Shown: positions 49,139 through 56,567 of the stretch, piece after piece
Layout: the number at the start of each line of letters is the position of its first letter
How positions within the stretch are numbered: position 1 is the stretch's first letter
DNA from: Acidimicrobiia bacterium
GTDB lineage: Bacteria > Actinomycetota > Acidimicrobiia > IMCC26256 > JAMXLJ01
Reading direction: 5' to 3'
DNA: 64,000 bases
NCBI GenBank assembly: GCA_035651955.1
Contig: DASRES010000015.1
Location: 1 to 64,000, forward strand
The notes under the pieces: generated by a model
Told to the model about the DNA's origin: nothing
Databases searched by the model: none
The model's input: the letters and a program-made list of their open reading frames with translations, nothing else
Made by a program: the position numbers and the translations under genes

Positions 49139-50500
49139 GTGAAGAAGGCCCTGTGGTGCGTTCCGCTCGTCACGCTCGCGCTCGTTGCCACGGGCTGCAG
49201 CCGGTCGAGCAGCAAGTCGAGCAAGAGCAACGGCTCGAACACGTCCGCGACGTCGGGGTCGAGCGGCGGCGCGGCGGCCGGTGACTTCGGCGACGTGAAG
49301 GGCGTGTGCGGGTCGGGCAACGCCAAGGGCGCGACCGAGCAGGGCGTGACGGACACGTCCATCCGTGTCGGCACGATGGCCGATCCGGGCGCGCAGGTGC
49401 AGCCCGGTCTCGACCAGGAGCTGTTCGACACCGCGGACGCGTTCGTCGGGTGGTGCAACGCGGCAGGTGGGATCCACGGGCGCAAGCTGCAGCTCGACAA
49501 GTGGGACTCGAAGCTGACGGAGGTCGCGGCGCGCATGATCCAGGCGTGCCAGAGCGACTTCATGCTCGTCGGCAACGGCGAGGCGTTCGACTCCTCGGGC
49601 GTCGACCAGCGCGTGAAGTGCAAGCTCGCCGAGATCCCCGCGTACGCCGTGTCGAAGCAGGCGGGCACCGCGCCGATGTCGCTGCAGCCGATCCCCACGT
49701 CGATCTACCAGAGCACGCTCGGCGGCGCGATGAAGGCGATCAAGCAGGCCGACCCCGAGGCGACCAAGCACTGGGGTCTGCTGAGCAGCCAGCTGCAGTC
49801 GGTCAAGGACGCCGGCGACCGCGACCGGGCCGCGGCCAAGGTCGTCGGCTTCAACGAGGTGTACTACGACGAGGCACCGATCCTCGTCGACAACTACCGG
49901 CCGTACGCGCAGAACCTGCAGAGCAAGGGCGTGCAGATCTTCGAGTACGTCAACGCGCCCGACAACCTCGCCGCGCTGTACCGGTCGCTGAAGGACCTCG
50001 GCTACACGCCGAAGTACGGCTTGTTCGCCGGCAACATGTACGACCAGAAGCTCATCCAGAACGGCGGTGCCGCTCTGACGGGCAACGTGCTCGTCACGAC
50101 CGGGATCGTGCCGTTCGAGCTCGCCAGCTCGCATCCCGCGACGAAGCAGTACGTCGACATCCTCGCCCAGTACGCCAACGGCGCGAAGCCCAAGGCACTC
50201 GGGATCAACTCGTGGTCGGCGTGGCTGCTGTGGGCGAAGAGCGTCAAGGCATGCGGCAACGACGTCACGCGTGACTGTGTGATGAAGAAGGCAGCTGCCG
50301 TCACCGACTGGACCGCAGGCGGCCTGCACGCGCCGTCGACGCCCGGGAACGGGACGAGCCCCGCGAACCAGTGCTTCGTGCTCATCCGGGCCACCCCGTC
50401 GGGCTTCCAGGTCGACGAGCAGCTGACGAAGCCCAACAACGGCATCTTCAACTGCAGCCCCGGGAACGCCTTCGACCTCCCCGGCTTCGCGAAGAGCTGA
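49139..50500 (+). CDS. ABC transporter type 1 solute-binding lipoprotein (branched-chain amino acid type)
   Basis: Exported lipoprotein of 453 residues. The signal VKKALWCVPLVTLALVATGC ends in a lipobox with Cys20, followed by a Ser-rich linker of about 35 residues. The fold segments TDTSIRVGTMADPGAQVQPG, GWCNAAGGIHGRKLQL and QSKGVQIFEYVNAPDNLAAL belong to the LivJ-like family. GTG 49139 follows GGGGGAG. No permease or ATPase genes are present in the window, so it is an orphan binding protein. It could import a substrate of the neighbouring catabolic genes. A repeat hairpin begins 7 bp after its stop. Confidence 0.88.
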   Translation: MKKALWCVPLVTLALVATGCSRSSSKSSKSNGSNTSATSGSSGGAAAGDFGDVKGVCGSGNAKGATEQGVTDTSIRVGTMADPGAQVQPGLDQELFDTADAFVGWCNAAGGIHGRKLQLDKWDSKLTEVAARMIQACQSDFMLVGNGEAFDSSGVDQRVKCKLAEIPAYAVSKQAGTAPMSLQPIPTSIYQSTLGGAMKAIKQADPEATKHWGLLSSQLQSVKDAGDRDRAAAKVVGFNEVYYDEAPILVDNYRPYAQNLQSKGVQIFEYVNAPDNLAALYRSLKDLGYTPKYGLFAGNMYDQKLIQNGGAALTGNVLVTTGIVPFELASSHPATKQYVDILAQYANGAKPKALGINSWSAWLLWAKSVKACGNDVTRDCVMKKAAAVTDWTAGGLHAPSTPGNGTSPANQCFVLIRATPSGFQVDEQLTKPNNGIFNCSPGNAFDLPGFAKS

Positions 50501-50507
50501 CCGCGGC

Positions 50508-50556
50508 CGAGATGCGGCACTGACGTACGGATTCCGTACGTCAGTGCCGCATCTCG
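50508..50556. repeat. Palindromic intergenic repeat, copy 4 (longest)
   Basis: Perfect 23-bp arms (50508-50530 and 50534-50556) around an ATT loop, the longest and best-preserved copy. The ATGCGGCACT core, GACGTACGG inner stem and TCTCGCG end are present. It begins 7 bp after the stop of the solute-binding protein and 42 bp before the next gene, in the position of a terminator. Confidence 0.85.
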
Positions 50557-50598
50557 CGTCATCTGACGAGCGCGTCGTGCATCGACCATGATGCGTGG

Positions 50599-51474
50599 AT
50601 GCGGTTCGCGTACGCCGAGTCGATGACCGACCCGTCCTTCTACGTCCCGCTCGCGCAGGCCGCCGAGGACGCGGGGTACGACACGTTCGTCGTCCCCGAC
50701 AGCATCTGCTACCCGGCCGAGGCGGACTCGCGGTACCCGTACAACGCGGACGGCACGCGCGAGTTCCTCGACGACAAGCCGTTCCTCGAGCCGTTCGCGA
50801 TGATCCCCGCGCTCGGTGCGGTGACGACGACGCTGCGCTTCGCGACGTTCGTCGTCAAGCTGCCCATCCGGCATCCGGTGCTCGTCGCGAAGCAGGCGAC
50901 GACCGTGGCCGTGATGACCGGCAACCGGTTCGACTTCGGCGTCGGCACGAGCCCGTGGGCGGAGGACTACGCGGTGTGCGACGTGCCGTGGGAGGGCCGC
51001 GGCAAGCGCATGGACGAGTCGATGGAGATCATCCGCGGGCTCGCCGCGGGCGGGTTCTTCGAGTACCACGGCGACGTGTACGACATCCCCCGCATCAAGC
51101 TCTGTCCGACGCCGACCGAACCCCTCCCGCTGCTCGTCGGCGGTCACGGCGACGCGGCGCTGAAGCGCGCGGCTCGTCTCGGCGACGGGTGGATGTTCGC
51201 CGGCGGCGCGACCGACGACCTCGCGCGCATGCTCGAACGCCTCGACGCGCTCCGCGACGAGTACGGCCGAGCCGACGTCCCGTTCTCGGTGTACGCGGGG
51301 TCGATCGACGGGTTCTCGGTCGACGGCATCCGACGGCTCGAGGAGCTCGGTGTCACCGACGTCATCGTCGGCTTCCGCGACCCGTACGTCGCGGGGCCCG
51401 ACACGCAGACGCTCCAGGAGAAGCTCGACGCGCTGCGCTGGTACGCGGACGAGATCATCACGAAGACTCAGTAG
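50599..51474 (+). CDS. LLM-class F420-dependent oxidoreductase
   Basis: Luciferase-like oxidoreductase of 291 residues. MRFAYAESMTDPSFYVPLAQ, GYDTFVVPDSICYPAEADS, LRFATFVVKLPIRHPVLVAK, GNRFDFGVGTSPWAEDY and PLLVGGHGDAALKRAARLGD are standard family segments. ATG 50599 lies 42 bp after repeat copy 4. The next gene, a lipocalin-like protein, starts 12 bp after the stop with a strong AGGAGG site, so the two are probably one operon. Confidence 0.88.
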   Translation: MRFAYAESMTDPSFYVPLAQAAEDAGYDTFVVPDSICYPAEADSRYPYNADGTREFLDDKPFLEPFAMIPALGAVTTTLRFATFVVKLPIRHPVLVAKQATTVAVMTGNRFDFGVGTSPWAEDYAVCDVPWEGRGKRMDESMEIIRGLAAGGFFEYHGDVYDIPRIKLCPTPTEPLPLLVGGHGDAALKRAARLGDGWMFAGGATDDLARMLERLDALRDEYGRADVPFSVYAGSIDGFSVDGIRRLEELGVTDVIVGFRDPYVAGPDTQTLQEKLDALRWYADEIITKTQ

Positions 51475-51486
51475 GAGGCAGACCCG

Positions 51487-52596
51487 GTGGCCCATCCCCT
51501 CGACGAGTACCCGATCCACCAGGCACCCGTCTCGATGCGGTACTTCGACACGAGCGACCGCAACGTCTACGACCGCTGCATCATGCACTGCTTCCGCCGC
51601 GACGGCGAGGTGGAGCTCATCACCGGTCTCGGCGTGTACCCGCACCTCGGGGTGATGGACGCGTACGCGACGGTGCGCCGCGGTCGCCGGCAGTGGGCGG
51701 TGCGCACGTCGGACGCGCTCCGCGACGACCGGATGGAGCAGCGCGTCGGTCCGATCCGGTTCGAGGTCGTCGAACCGCTCCAGCGCATCCGGACGGTCTG
51801 CGACGGCGACGCGCACGGTCTCGCGTTCGACCTCACGTGGGACGCCGCGTTCCCCGCGATCGACGAGCCGCGTCACGTCCAACGCTCCGGCAACAAGATC
51901 ATCCTCGACGGGTGCCGGTTCGCGCAGCTCGGCGCCTGGAGCGGCGTCGTGCTCGTCGACGGCGAGGAGCTCACCGTCGACGACCGCGAGTGGACGGGCA
52001 CACGCGACCGCTCGTGGGGCATCCGTCCCGTCGGCGAGGCGGAGCCGCCCGGCCGACCGGTCGACGAGGGCGGCGGGTTCTGGTGGATCTGGGCGCCGCT
52101 GCGCTTCGACGACTTCGCGGTGATGGTCCTCGCGCAGGAGCGCGCCGACGGGTACCGCACGATGAGCGACGCGGTGCGCATCTGGCCCGCCGACAGCGGC
52201 CGCCCGCCCGAGCAGCTCGGCTGGCCCGAGCTCGAGATCGGCTACCGCTCCGGCACCCGCTACCCGGAACGGGCGACGATCCATCTCACGCAACGGGGTG
52301 GCAAGCCGCTGACGCTCGACGTCGAGACGCGGGGCTCGATCGCGCTCAACATCGGTGCCGGGTACGGCGGTGACCCCGACTGGTCGCACGGCCGGTGGAT
52401 GGGCGAGGGCTGGGTCGACGCGCAGGTGTACGACCTCGACGCGCCCGACGTCGCGGCACGCGCGCCGTTCGGTGTCGTCGACCATGTCGCGCGAGCGACG
52501 TTCGACGGTGCGGAGGGCTACGGGATCTTCGAGCACGCGTCGATCGGACGCCACGACCCGTCGGGCTTCGCCGACCTGTCGTCGGTGGCGCCGTGA
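51487..52596 (+). CDS. Protein of unknown function, possible lipocalin/CrtC-like hydratase fold
   Basis: Soluble protein of 369 residues rich in Trp, Tyr and Asp. It is mostly beta-prone; WWIWAPLRFDDFAVMVLAQE and RDRSWGIRPVG resemble AttH/hydroxyneurosporene-dehydrogenase-like beta-barrel domains, but the match is weak. A second half begins near DSGRPPEQLGWPELEIGYRS. GTG 51487 follows AGGAGG. It is 12 bp after the LLM gene, suggesting cooperation with it. No catalytic residue can be named. Confidence 0.6.
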   Translation: MAHPLDEYPIHQAPVSMRYFDTSDRNVYDRCIMHCFRRDGEVELITGLGVYPHLGVMDAYATVRRGRRQWAVRTSDALRDDRMEQRVGPIRFEVVEPLQRIRTVCDGDAHGLAFDLTWDAAFPAIDEPRHVQRSGNKIILDGCRFAQLGAWSGVVLVDGEELTVDDREWTGTRDRSWGIRPVGEAEPPGRPVDEGGGFWWIWAPLRFDDFAVMVLAQERADGYRTMSDAVRIWPADSGRPPEQLGWPELEIGYRSGTRYPERATIHLTQRGGKPLTLDVETRGSIALNIGAGYGGDPDWSHGRWMGEGWVDAQVYDLDAPDVAARAPFGVVDHVARATFDGAEGYGIFEHASIGRHDPSGFADLSSVAP

Positions 52597-52721
52597 CTGC
52601 GTAGACAGGACAGCGCGCCACGTCGCGCACCCCGGCGAACGCGTTCATTGCGGCGGCCGAGGTTTCGTCCGTCACCCCGGTGAACAGACGTAGGCATCGC
52701 AACGTGCCGGGGAGGATCGGG

Positions 52722-53417
52722 ATGGAACGCAACGACACGAATCCGTCGTCGTCGCCTACGGGCACCGCGACGCAGCGCACGCAGGACGTCGCGCAGCACG
52801 CCGGTGACCGGGCAACGGACGTCGCGCAGAGCGCCAAGGAGCGCGCGGGAGACGTCGCCGACGAGGTCCGCACGCAGACCGCGAACGTCGCACAGCAGGC
52901 CAAGGACCAGCTCCACCAGCAGGCCCGGTCGCAGACCGGCGAGGCTGCCTCGGCGCTGCGTCGCATCAGCGACCAGGCGCGCGCCCTCTCGGAGGGCCGC
53001 GTCGACGACGCGGGCCAGGTGCGCGACTACGCGCGCCAGGCCGCCGGCAAGGTGTCCGACTTCGCCGACCGGTTGCAGTCGCGCGGCTTCGACGGGATCG
53101 TGAACGACGTCGAGTCGTTCGCACGCCGCCGTCCGGGCGCGTTCCTCGTGTGCGCCGCGGGCGCTGGGTTCCTCGTCGGGCGGTTGCTGCGTGGCGCCAC
53201 GAGCGGCGACGGCTCGACGCAGTCGCAGCAGCTGCAGCAGGCGTCGCGAACCGGCGCGTCGTACGGCGGGTACGGCCACGAGTACCCGACGCCGTACCCC
53301 GAGCCGTCGGTCGGGACCTCAACCGGTGCGACCGGTTACCTCGCGTCGCCTGACGACATCGACGTGCGTGAGCGCGACGTGACCCTTCCGGGTCGCGGCA
53401 CCCGCGGCACGTACTGA
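52722..53417 (+). CDS. LEA-like repeat protein with a C-terminal membrane helix (DUF883-like)
   Basis: Protein of 231 residues. Residues of about 21-75 form 11-residue repeats of the LEA group 3 type (QDVAQHAGDRA, TDVAQSAKERA, GDVADEVRTQT, ANVAQQAKDQL). Such amphipathic helices are known to protect membranes or proteins from drying. A hydrophobic helix at about 139-156 (AFLVCAAGAGFLVGRLL) after three Arg anchors it, as in DUF883 proteins. The tail is Gly/Ser/Tyr-rich. ATG 52722 follows GGGGAGGAT. A GGTTT/GGTGAA pair at 52661-52684 is a weak stress-sigma-like promoter. It heads a four-gene cassette with Holin-X and DUF3618. Confidence 0.75.
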   Translation: MERNDTNPSSSPTGTATQRTQDVAQHAGDRATDVAQSAKERAGDVADEVRTQTANVAQQAKDQLHQQARSQTGEAASALRRISDQARALSEGRVDDAGQVRDYARQAAGKVSDFADRLQSRGFDGIVNDVESFARRRPGAFLVCAAGAGFLVGRLLRGATSGDGSTQSQQLQQASRTGASYGGYGHEYPTPYPEPSVGTSTGATGYLASPDDIDVRERDVTLPGRGTRGTY

Positions 53418-53443
53418 CGGGCACGGACACGGGAGGGGACGAG

Positions 53444-53833
53444 ATGGCGGCGAACCCGGACGAGGCGTCGCTCGGAGAGCTGTTCTCCGAGATGACGTCG
53501 GACCTCGGTCTCCTGGTGCGCAAGGAGATCGAGCTCGCGAAGACGGAGACCAAGGAGGAGCTCACGCGCGCCGGCCGGGGCGCGGCCATGTTCGGCGCGG
53601 CCGCGGTCGCCGGGATGCTCGCGCTGCTGCTCGTGTCGTTCGCGGCGGCATGGGGGCTGGCGGTCGTCATCCCGACCGGTTGGGCGTTCCTCGTGATCGG
53701 GGTGATCTACGGCGTGGTCGCGGCGGTCGTCGCGTTGCGCGGTCGGGACCAGATGAAGCGGGTCGGTGCGCCGGAGCAGACGATCCAGACGTTGAAGGAG
53801 GACGTCCAGTGGGCGAGAGCACGGACGAGCTGA
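53444..53833 (+). CDS. Actinobacterial Holin-X (superfamily III) membrane protein
   Basis: Protein of 129 residues with a helical N-terminus (LGELFSEMTSDLGLLVRKEI ELAKTE) followed by two membrane helices (AAMFGAAAVAGMLALLLVSF and AFLVIGVIYGVVAAVVAL) and a charged tail. This is the pattern of the putative actinobacterial Holin-X family, which is not phage-derived here: there are no other phage genes. ATG 53444 follows GGGAGGGGA. The next gene overlaps its end by 25 bp. It is the second gene of the LEA-like/DUF3618 cassette. Confidence 0.82.
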   Translation: MAANPDEASLGELFSEMTSDLGLLVRKEIELAKTETKEELTRAGRGAAMFGAAAVAGMLALLLVSFAAAWGLAVVIPTGWAFLVIGVIYGVVAAVVALRGRDQMKRVGAPEQTIQTLKEDVQWARARTS

Positions 53834-54501
53834 GGCGCGACATCGAGAACGTGCGCGGCGACCTGACGGTCACGGTCGACGCCATCGGTGACCGGCTCAG
53901 CCCGAAGCAGATGGTGCGCAGGCGCACGTCGCGCCTGCGGCACGGGATGGTCAGGATCAGGGAGACGGTCATGGGCAGCGCGTCCGACGGTGCGACCGGC
54001 ACGAGTGCACGGATGCAGAGCGGCATGTCGAGCGCGGGCGATCGTGTCTCCGACATGGCGTGGAGCGCGAGCGATCGTGTGTCCGACATGGCGTCGAGCG
54101 CGGGCGACCGGATGTCGAGCGCGGCATCGACGCTCGCCGAGCAGACGCGTGAGGCGCCGCAGGAGGTGCGGCGCGCGACGCAGGGCAATCCGATCGCGGC
54201 CGGGATCATCGCGTTCGGCACCGGTCTCCTGATCGCGTCACTGTTCCCGGCGACCGAGCCCGAGCGTCAGGCGGCGAGCGCGGTGCAGGACCGGCTCGAG
54301 CCGCTCGAGGAGCGCGCGACGGAGACGGGCCGCGAGCTCGCCGGCAACCTCAAGGAGTCGGCACAGGGCGCCGTGCAGGAGGTCAAGGGCACGGCCACGG
54401 ACGCGGCGCGCGACGTCGCGGCGCAGACGAAGGACGCGGCGAGCGACGTGCGCGACGACGCGAAGGGCGCGGCCCAGGACGTCAAGGGAACGGTGCGATG
54501 A
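53809..54501 (+). CDS. DUF3618 protein with 11-residue LEA-like repeats
   Basis: Protein of 230 residues. The N-terminus STDELRRDIENVRGDLTVTV is the DUF3618 signature. Residues of about 75-105 contain near-identical 11-residue repeats (SAGDRVSDMAW, SASDRVSDMAS, SAGDRMSSAAS), also visible in the DNA as a 33-bp tandem repeat. A hydrophobic helix (IAAGIIAFGTGLLIASLF) follows, then a C-terminal run of 11-mers (ESAQGAVQEVK, GTATDAARDVA, AQTKDAASDVR, DDAKGAAQDVK). GTG 53809 starts within the Holin-X gene. Its stop overlaps the next ATG as ATGA. Confidence 0.82.
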   Translation: MGESTDELRRDIENVRGDLTVTVDAIGDRLSPKQMVRRRTSRLRHGMVRIRETVMGSASDGATGTSARMQSGMSSAGDRVSDMAWSASDRVSDMASSAGDRMSSAASTLAEQTREAPQEVRRATQGNPIAAGIIAFGTGLLIASLFPATEPERQAASAVQDRLEPLEERATETGRELAGNLKESAQGAVQEVKGTATDAARDVAAQTKDAASDVRDDAKGAAQDVKGTVR

Positions 54502-54677
54502 ACATCGACAAGGACACGATCGTCAACTTCCTCAAGGAACAGGGACAGCACGACAAGGCGCAGCAGGCGCAGCAGCAGCTGCCGGACCAGGTCGACCACG
54601 AGCAGCAGTCGAACCTGCTGCAGCAGTACGGGATCGACCCCCAGAAGCTGCTCGGGAAGGTGAAGGGCCTGCTGTAA
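54498..54677 (+). CDS. Small Gln-rich protein (59 residues) of the DUF3618 cassette
   Basis: Short protein starting at ATG 54498, overlapping the DUF3618 stop as ATGA. It is Gln-rich and helical (NFLKEQGQHDKAQQAQQQL) and ends in GIDPQKLLGKVKGLL. There is no Cys or membrane helix. Tight coupling shows it belongs to the cassette. The same reading frame is too short to be picked up by length-based searches. A GC-rich inverted repeat (54689-54704) in the convergent gap behind it might end transcription. Confidence 0.7.
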   Translation: MNIDKDTIVNFLKEQGQHDKAQQAQQQLPDQVDHEQQSNLLQQYGIDPQKLLGKVKGLL

Positions 54678-54728
54678 CGGGGCGAGTTCGCGGCCGGGGC
54701 CGCGGCGACGGCTGTCACAACGGTGTGG

Positions 54729-56567
54729 TCACCAGCCGCCGCCGCCGCCCCCGCCGCCACCGCCACCCGCGGAGCCCCCGAACCCGCTGCCACCCGAGCT
54801 CCCGGGTGTGGACGTCAGGGTTCCCGACGAGGCGACGCTGAAGCCGTCGACCGCGTGCGCGAACCCGGCGACCTCGAACGGGTGGTCGGAGACGTACCAC
54901 GACGGTGCGGGCACCTGACCGTCGAGGCCCGCGAACGCGCGGGCCCACCTCTCGGTCACGCCGAACATCACCGCGTACGGCAGGTACTCCGAGAAGAGGT
55001 TGGCGCGCTCGGCGAACCGGGCGCGCTCCTTCTCGGACTCGACCATGAACCGGCGGAACCCCATCGCGCGCACGAGGATGCCGGTGCCCTTCGCGGTGCG
55101 ACTCGGCATCCAGCGCGCGCAGAGGAGGAGCACGAGCGCGGCCACGACGAGCGGCACGCCGAGCAACCCGAGGTGCGTGTACTTGGCGAGCAGGAACGTG
55201 ACGCCGCCCGTCACGACGAGCGCGACGACACCGACCGCGCGCCAGAACCCGCGCACACGGTCGGGGCGACGCACGAACCATCCCTCTGCCACGACGTCGT
55301 CGTACAGCGCGTCCTGGACCTCGTGCATCCTCGACGCGAACTTGTTGCGCAGCTCGGACAGCTGGACCGACGTCTTCTCGCGGAACAACCCGCCCAGCAC
55401 CGTCGTCTCGTACGGGAGGAGCCCGTCCGCGTCGTGACCGGTGCGCCTGAGCGTCCAGTCCTGCTTGCCGAACAGCCCGTGCTTCGGGATCTCGGTGATG
55501 GTCAGGTAGCCGCGAGCCGCGAGGTCGACGATCGTCGCGGTCACGTCGAGCGGGTTCGCCTCCTCGTCGACGAGTGTGCCGAGCTGCCCGGGGCGGAGGC
55601 GGTCGGGTGGCTCGTACTGCACGGGGGTCTCGGTGTGCTCGAAGACGGGCCGCGCCTCGTCGGGCGCGCCCGCGTCCGGGAACGCCATGTCGATCGCGGA
55701 TCCGACCGCACGCCGGTCGCGACCGCGGCGCCAGACGAGCGCGACGACACCGGCCACGCCCGCGAGGAACAGCAGCACTGCGACGGGCACGGTGACGAGC
55801 GTCGCCGCGAACGCGCGGGTGAACGACCACCGCTCCTGCAGGATCGGCTTGGGCGCGGGCGCGCCGACGGACGTGAGCGGCTGCATCCCGACCACGATTG
55901 TCAGCCCCGATCCGGGTGCGAGGCGCGCGTTCGTGAACGTCGCGCTCGACGCGCCGGCGACGCCGGTCGCGCCGTCGCACGCGAGCGTCGACCCGCGCGG
56001 GCCCACGTAGCACGCGACGCGCGTCAGCGGCGTGGGCGTGTTGACGCGTAGCGACGTCGCCTCGATCGGGACGAGCCATTGGTCACCGGTGACGTTCCAG
56101 TAGAGCTCGTTGTGGTCGGGGAAGCCGTTCAGCACGCCGCGCAGCCGGTACCGGATGACGTAGCGGTGGCGGCCGGTGATCTCGCGGTTCGGATCGCCGA
56201 TGCGGATCCGCTTCACGCCGCCGGGCTCGTCGAGCACCTTGGAGCCCGCCGGCGTGCCCGGCGAGGCGGACACCGCGAGCACGTCCAGCGGGTAGACGCG
56301 GTCGTTGCGGCTGTCCTTGCGCTGCTTGACCACGAGGTCGCGCTCGATGCCGTGGTGCGCGGTGGACGCGAAGTCGTAGTCGATGGTCTCCGTGACCGTG
56401 ACGGACGAGTCGCGTGCGACGTCGTACACGGCGTCGAACCGCACGACACGCTCCATCCCGGTGTCGATGTCCGCACCGGGTCGCGGCGCCCTTGCCGCGC
56501 CGGCGGGGGCGGCGAGGGCCACGAGTGCGAGGGCGGCGACCGCGACGAACGGGCCGGCGCGGCGCAT
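54729..56567 (-). CDS. DUF2207 membrane protein
   Basis: Membrane protein of 612 residues. A signal peptide (VAVAALALVALAAPAGAA) precedes an extracytoplasmic domain of about 220 residues with the DUF2207 pattern (VTETIDYDFASTAHHGIERD, ITGRHRYVIRYRLRGVLNGF, HNELYWNVTGDQW). A membrane helix near 250, a cytoplasmic domain with a winged-helix-like part (DLAARGYLTITEIPKHGLFG) and two more helices follow. The C-terminus is a Gly-rich run ending in Trp, characteristic of the family. ATG 56567 overlaps the P450 stop by one base (TGATG). Confidence 0.85.
   Translation of the reverse strand: MRRAGPFVAVAALALVALAAPAGAARAPRPGADIDTGMERVVRFDAVYDVARDSSVTVTETIDYDFASTAHHGIERDLVVKQRKDSRNDRVYPLDVLAVSASPGTPAGSKVLDEPGGVKRIRIGDPNREITGRHRYVIRYRLRGVLNGFPDHNELYWNVTGDQWLVPIEATSLRVNTPTPLTRVACYVGPRGSTLACDGATGVAGASSATFTNARLAPGSGLTIVVGMQPLTSVGAPAPKPILQERWSFTRAFAATLVTVPVAVLLFLAGVAGVVALVWRRGRDRRAVGSAIDMAFPDAGAPDEARPVFEHTETPVQYEPPDRLRPGQLGTLVDEEANPLDVTATIVDLAARGYLTITEIPKHGLFGKQDWTLRRTGHDADGLLPYETTVLGGLFREKTSVQLSELRNKFASRMHEVQDALYDDVVAEGWFVRRPDRVRGFWRAVGVVALVVTGGVTFLLAKYTHLGLLGVPLVVAALVLLLCARWMPSRTAKGTGILVRAMGFRRFMVESEKERARFAERANLFSEYLPYAVMFGVTERWARAFAGLDGQVPAPSWYVSDHPFEVAGFAHAVDGFSVASSGTLTSTPGSSGGSGFGGSAGGGGGGGGGGGW

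Noticed and set aside
50002-52554. An 850-residue minus-strand frame over the lipoprotein and LLM genes
   Set aside because: It crosses repeat copy 4 and lies antisense to well-supported genes.
53444-53833. Holin-like gene as evidence of a prophage
   Set aside because: Holin-X is a chromosomal actinobacterial family; no lysin, integrase, capsid or tail genes are present.
54689-54704. GC-rich inverted repeat between the small cassette gene and DUF2207
   Set aside because: It has only 6-7 paired bases without a T-run; such palindromes are common at this GC content, so I do not list it as a terminator.
54729-54770. Gly-rich C-terminus of DUF2207 as a frameshift artefact
   Set aside because: Gly-rich tails ending in Trp are characteristic of DUF2207 proteins, so it is kept as real.
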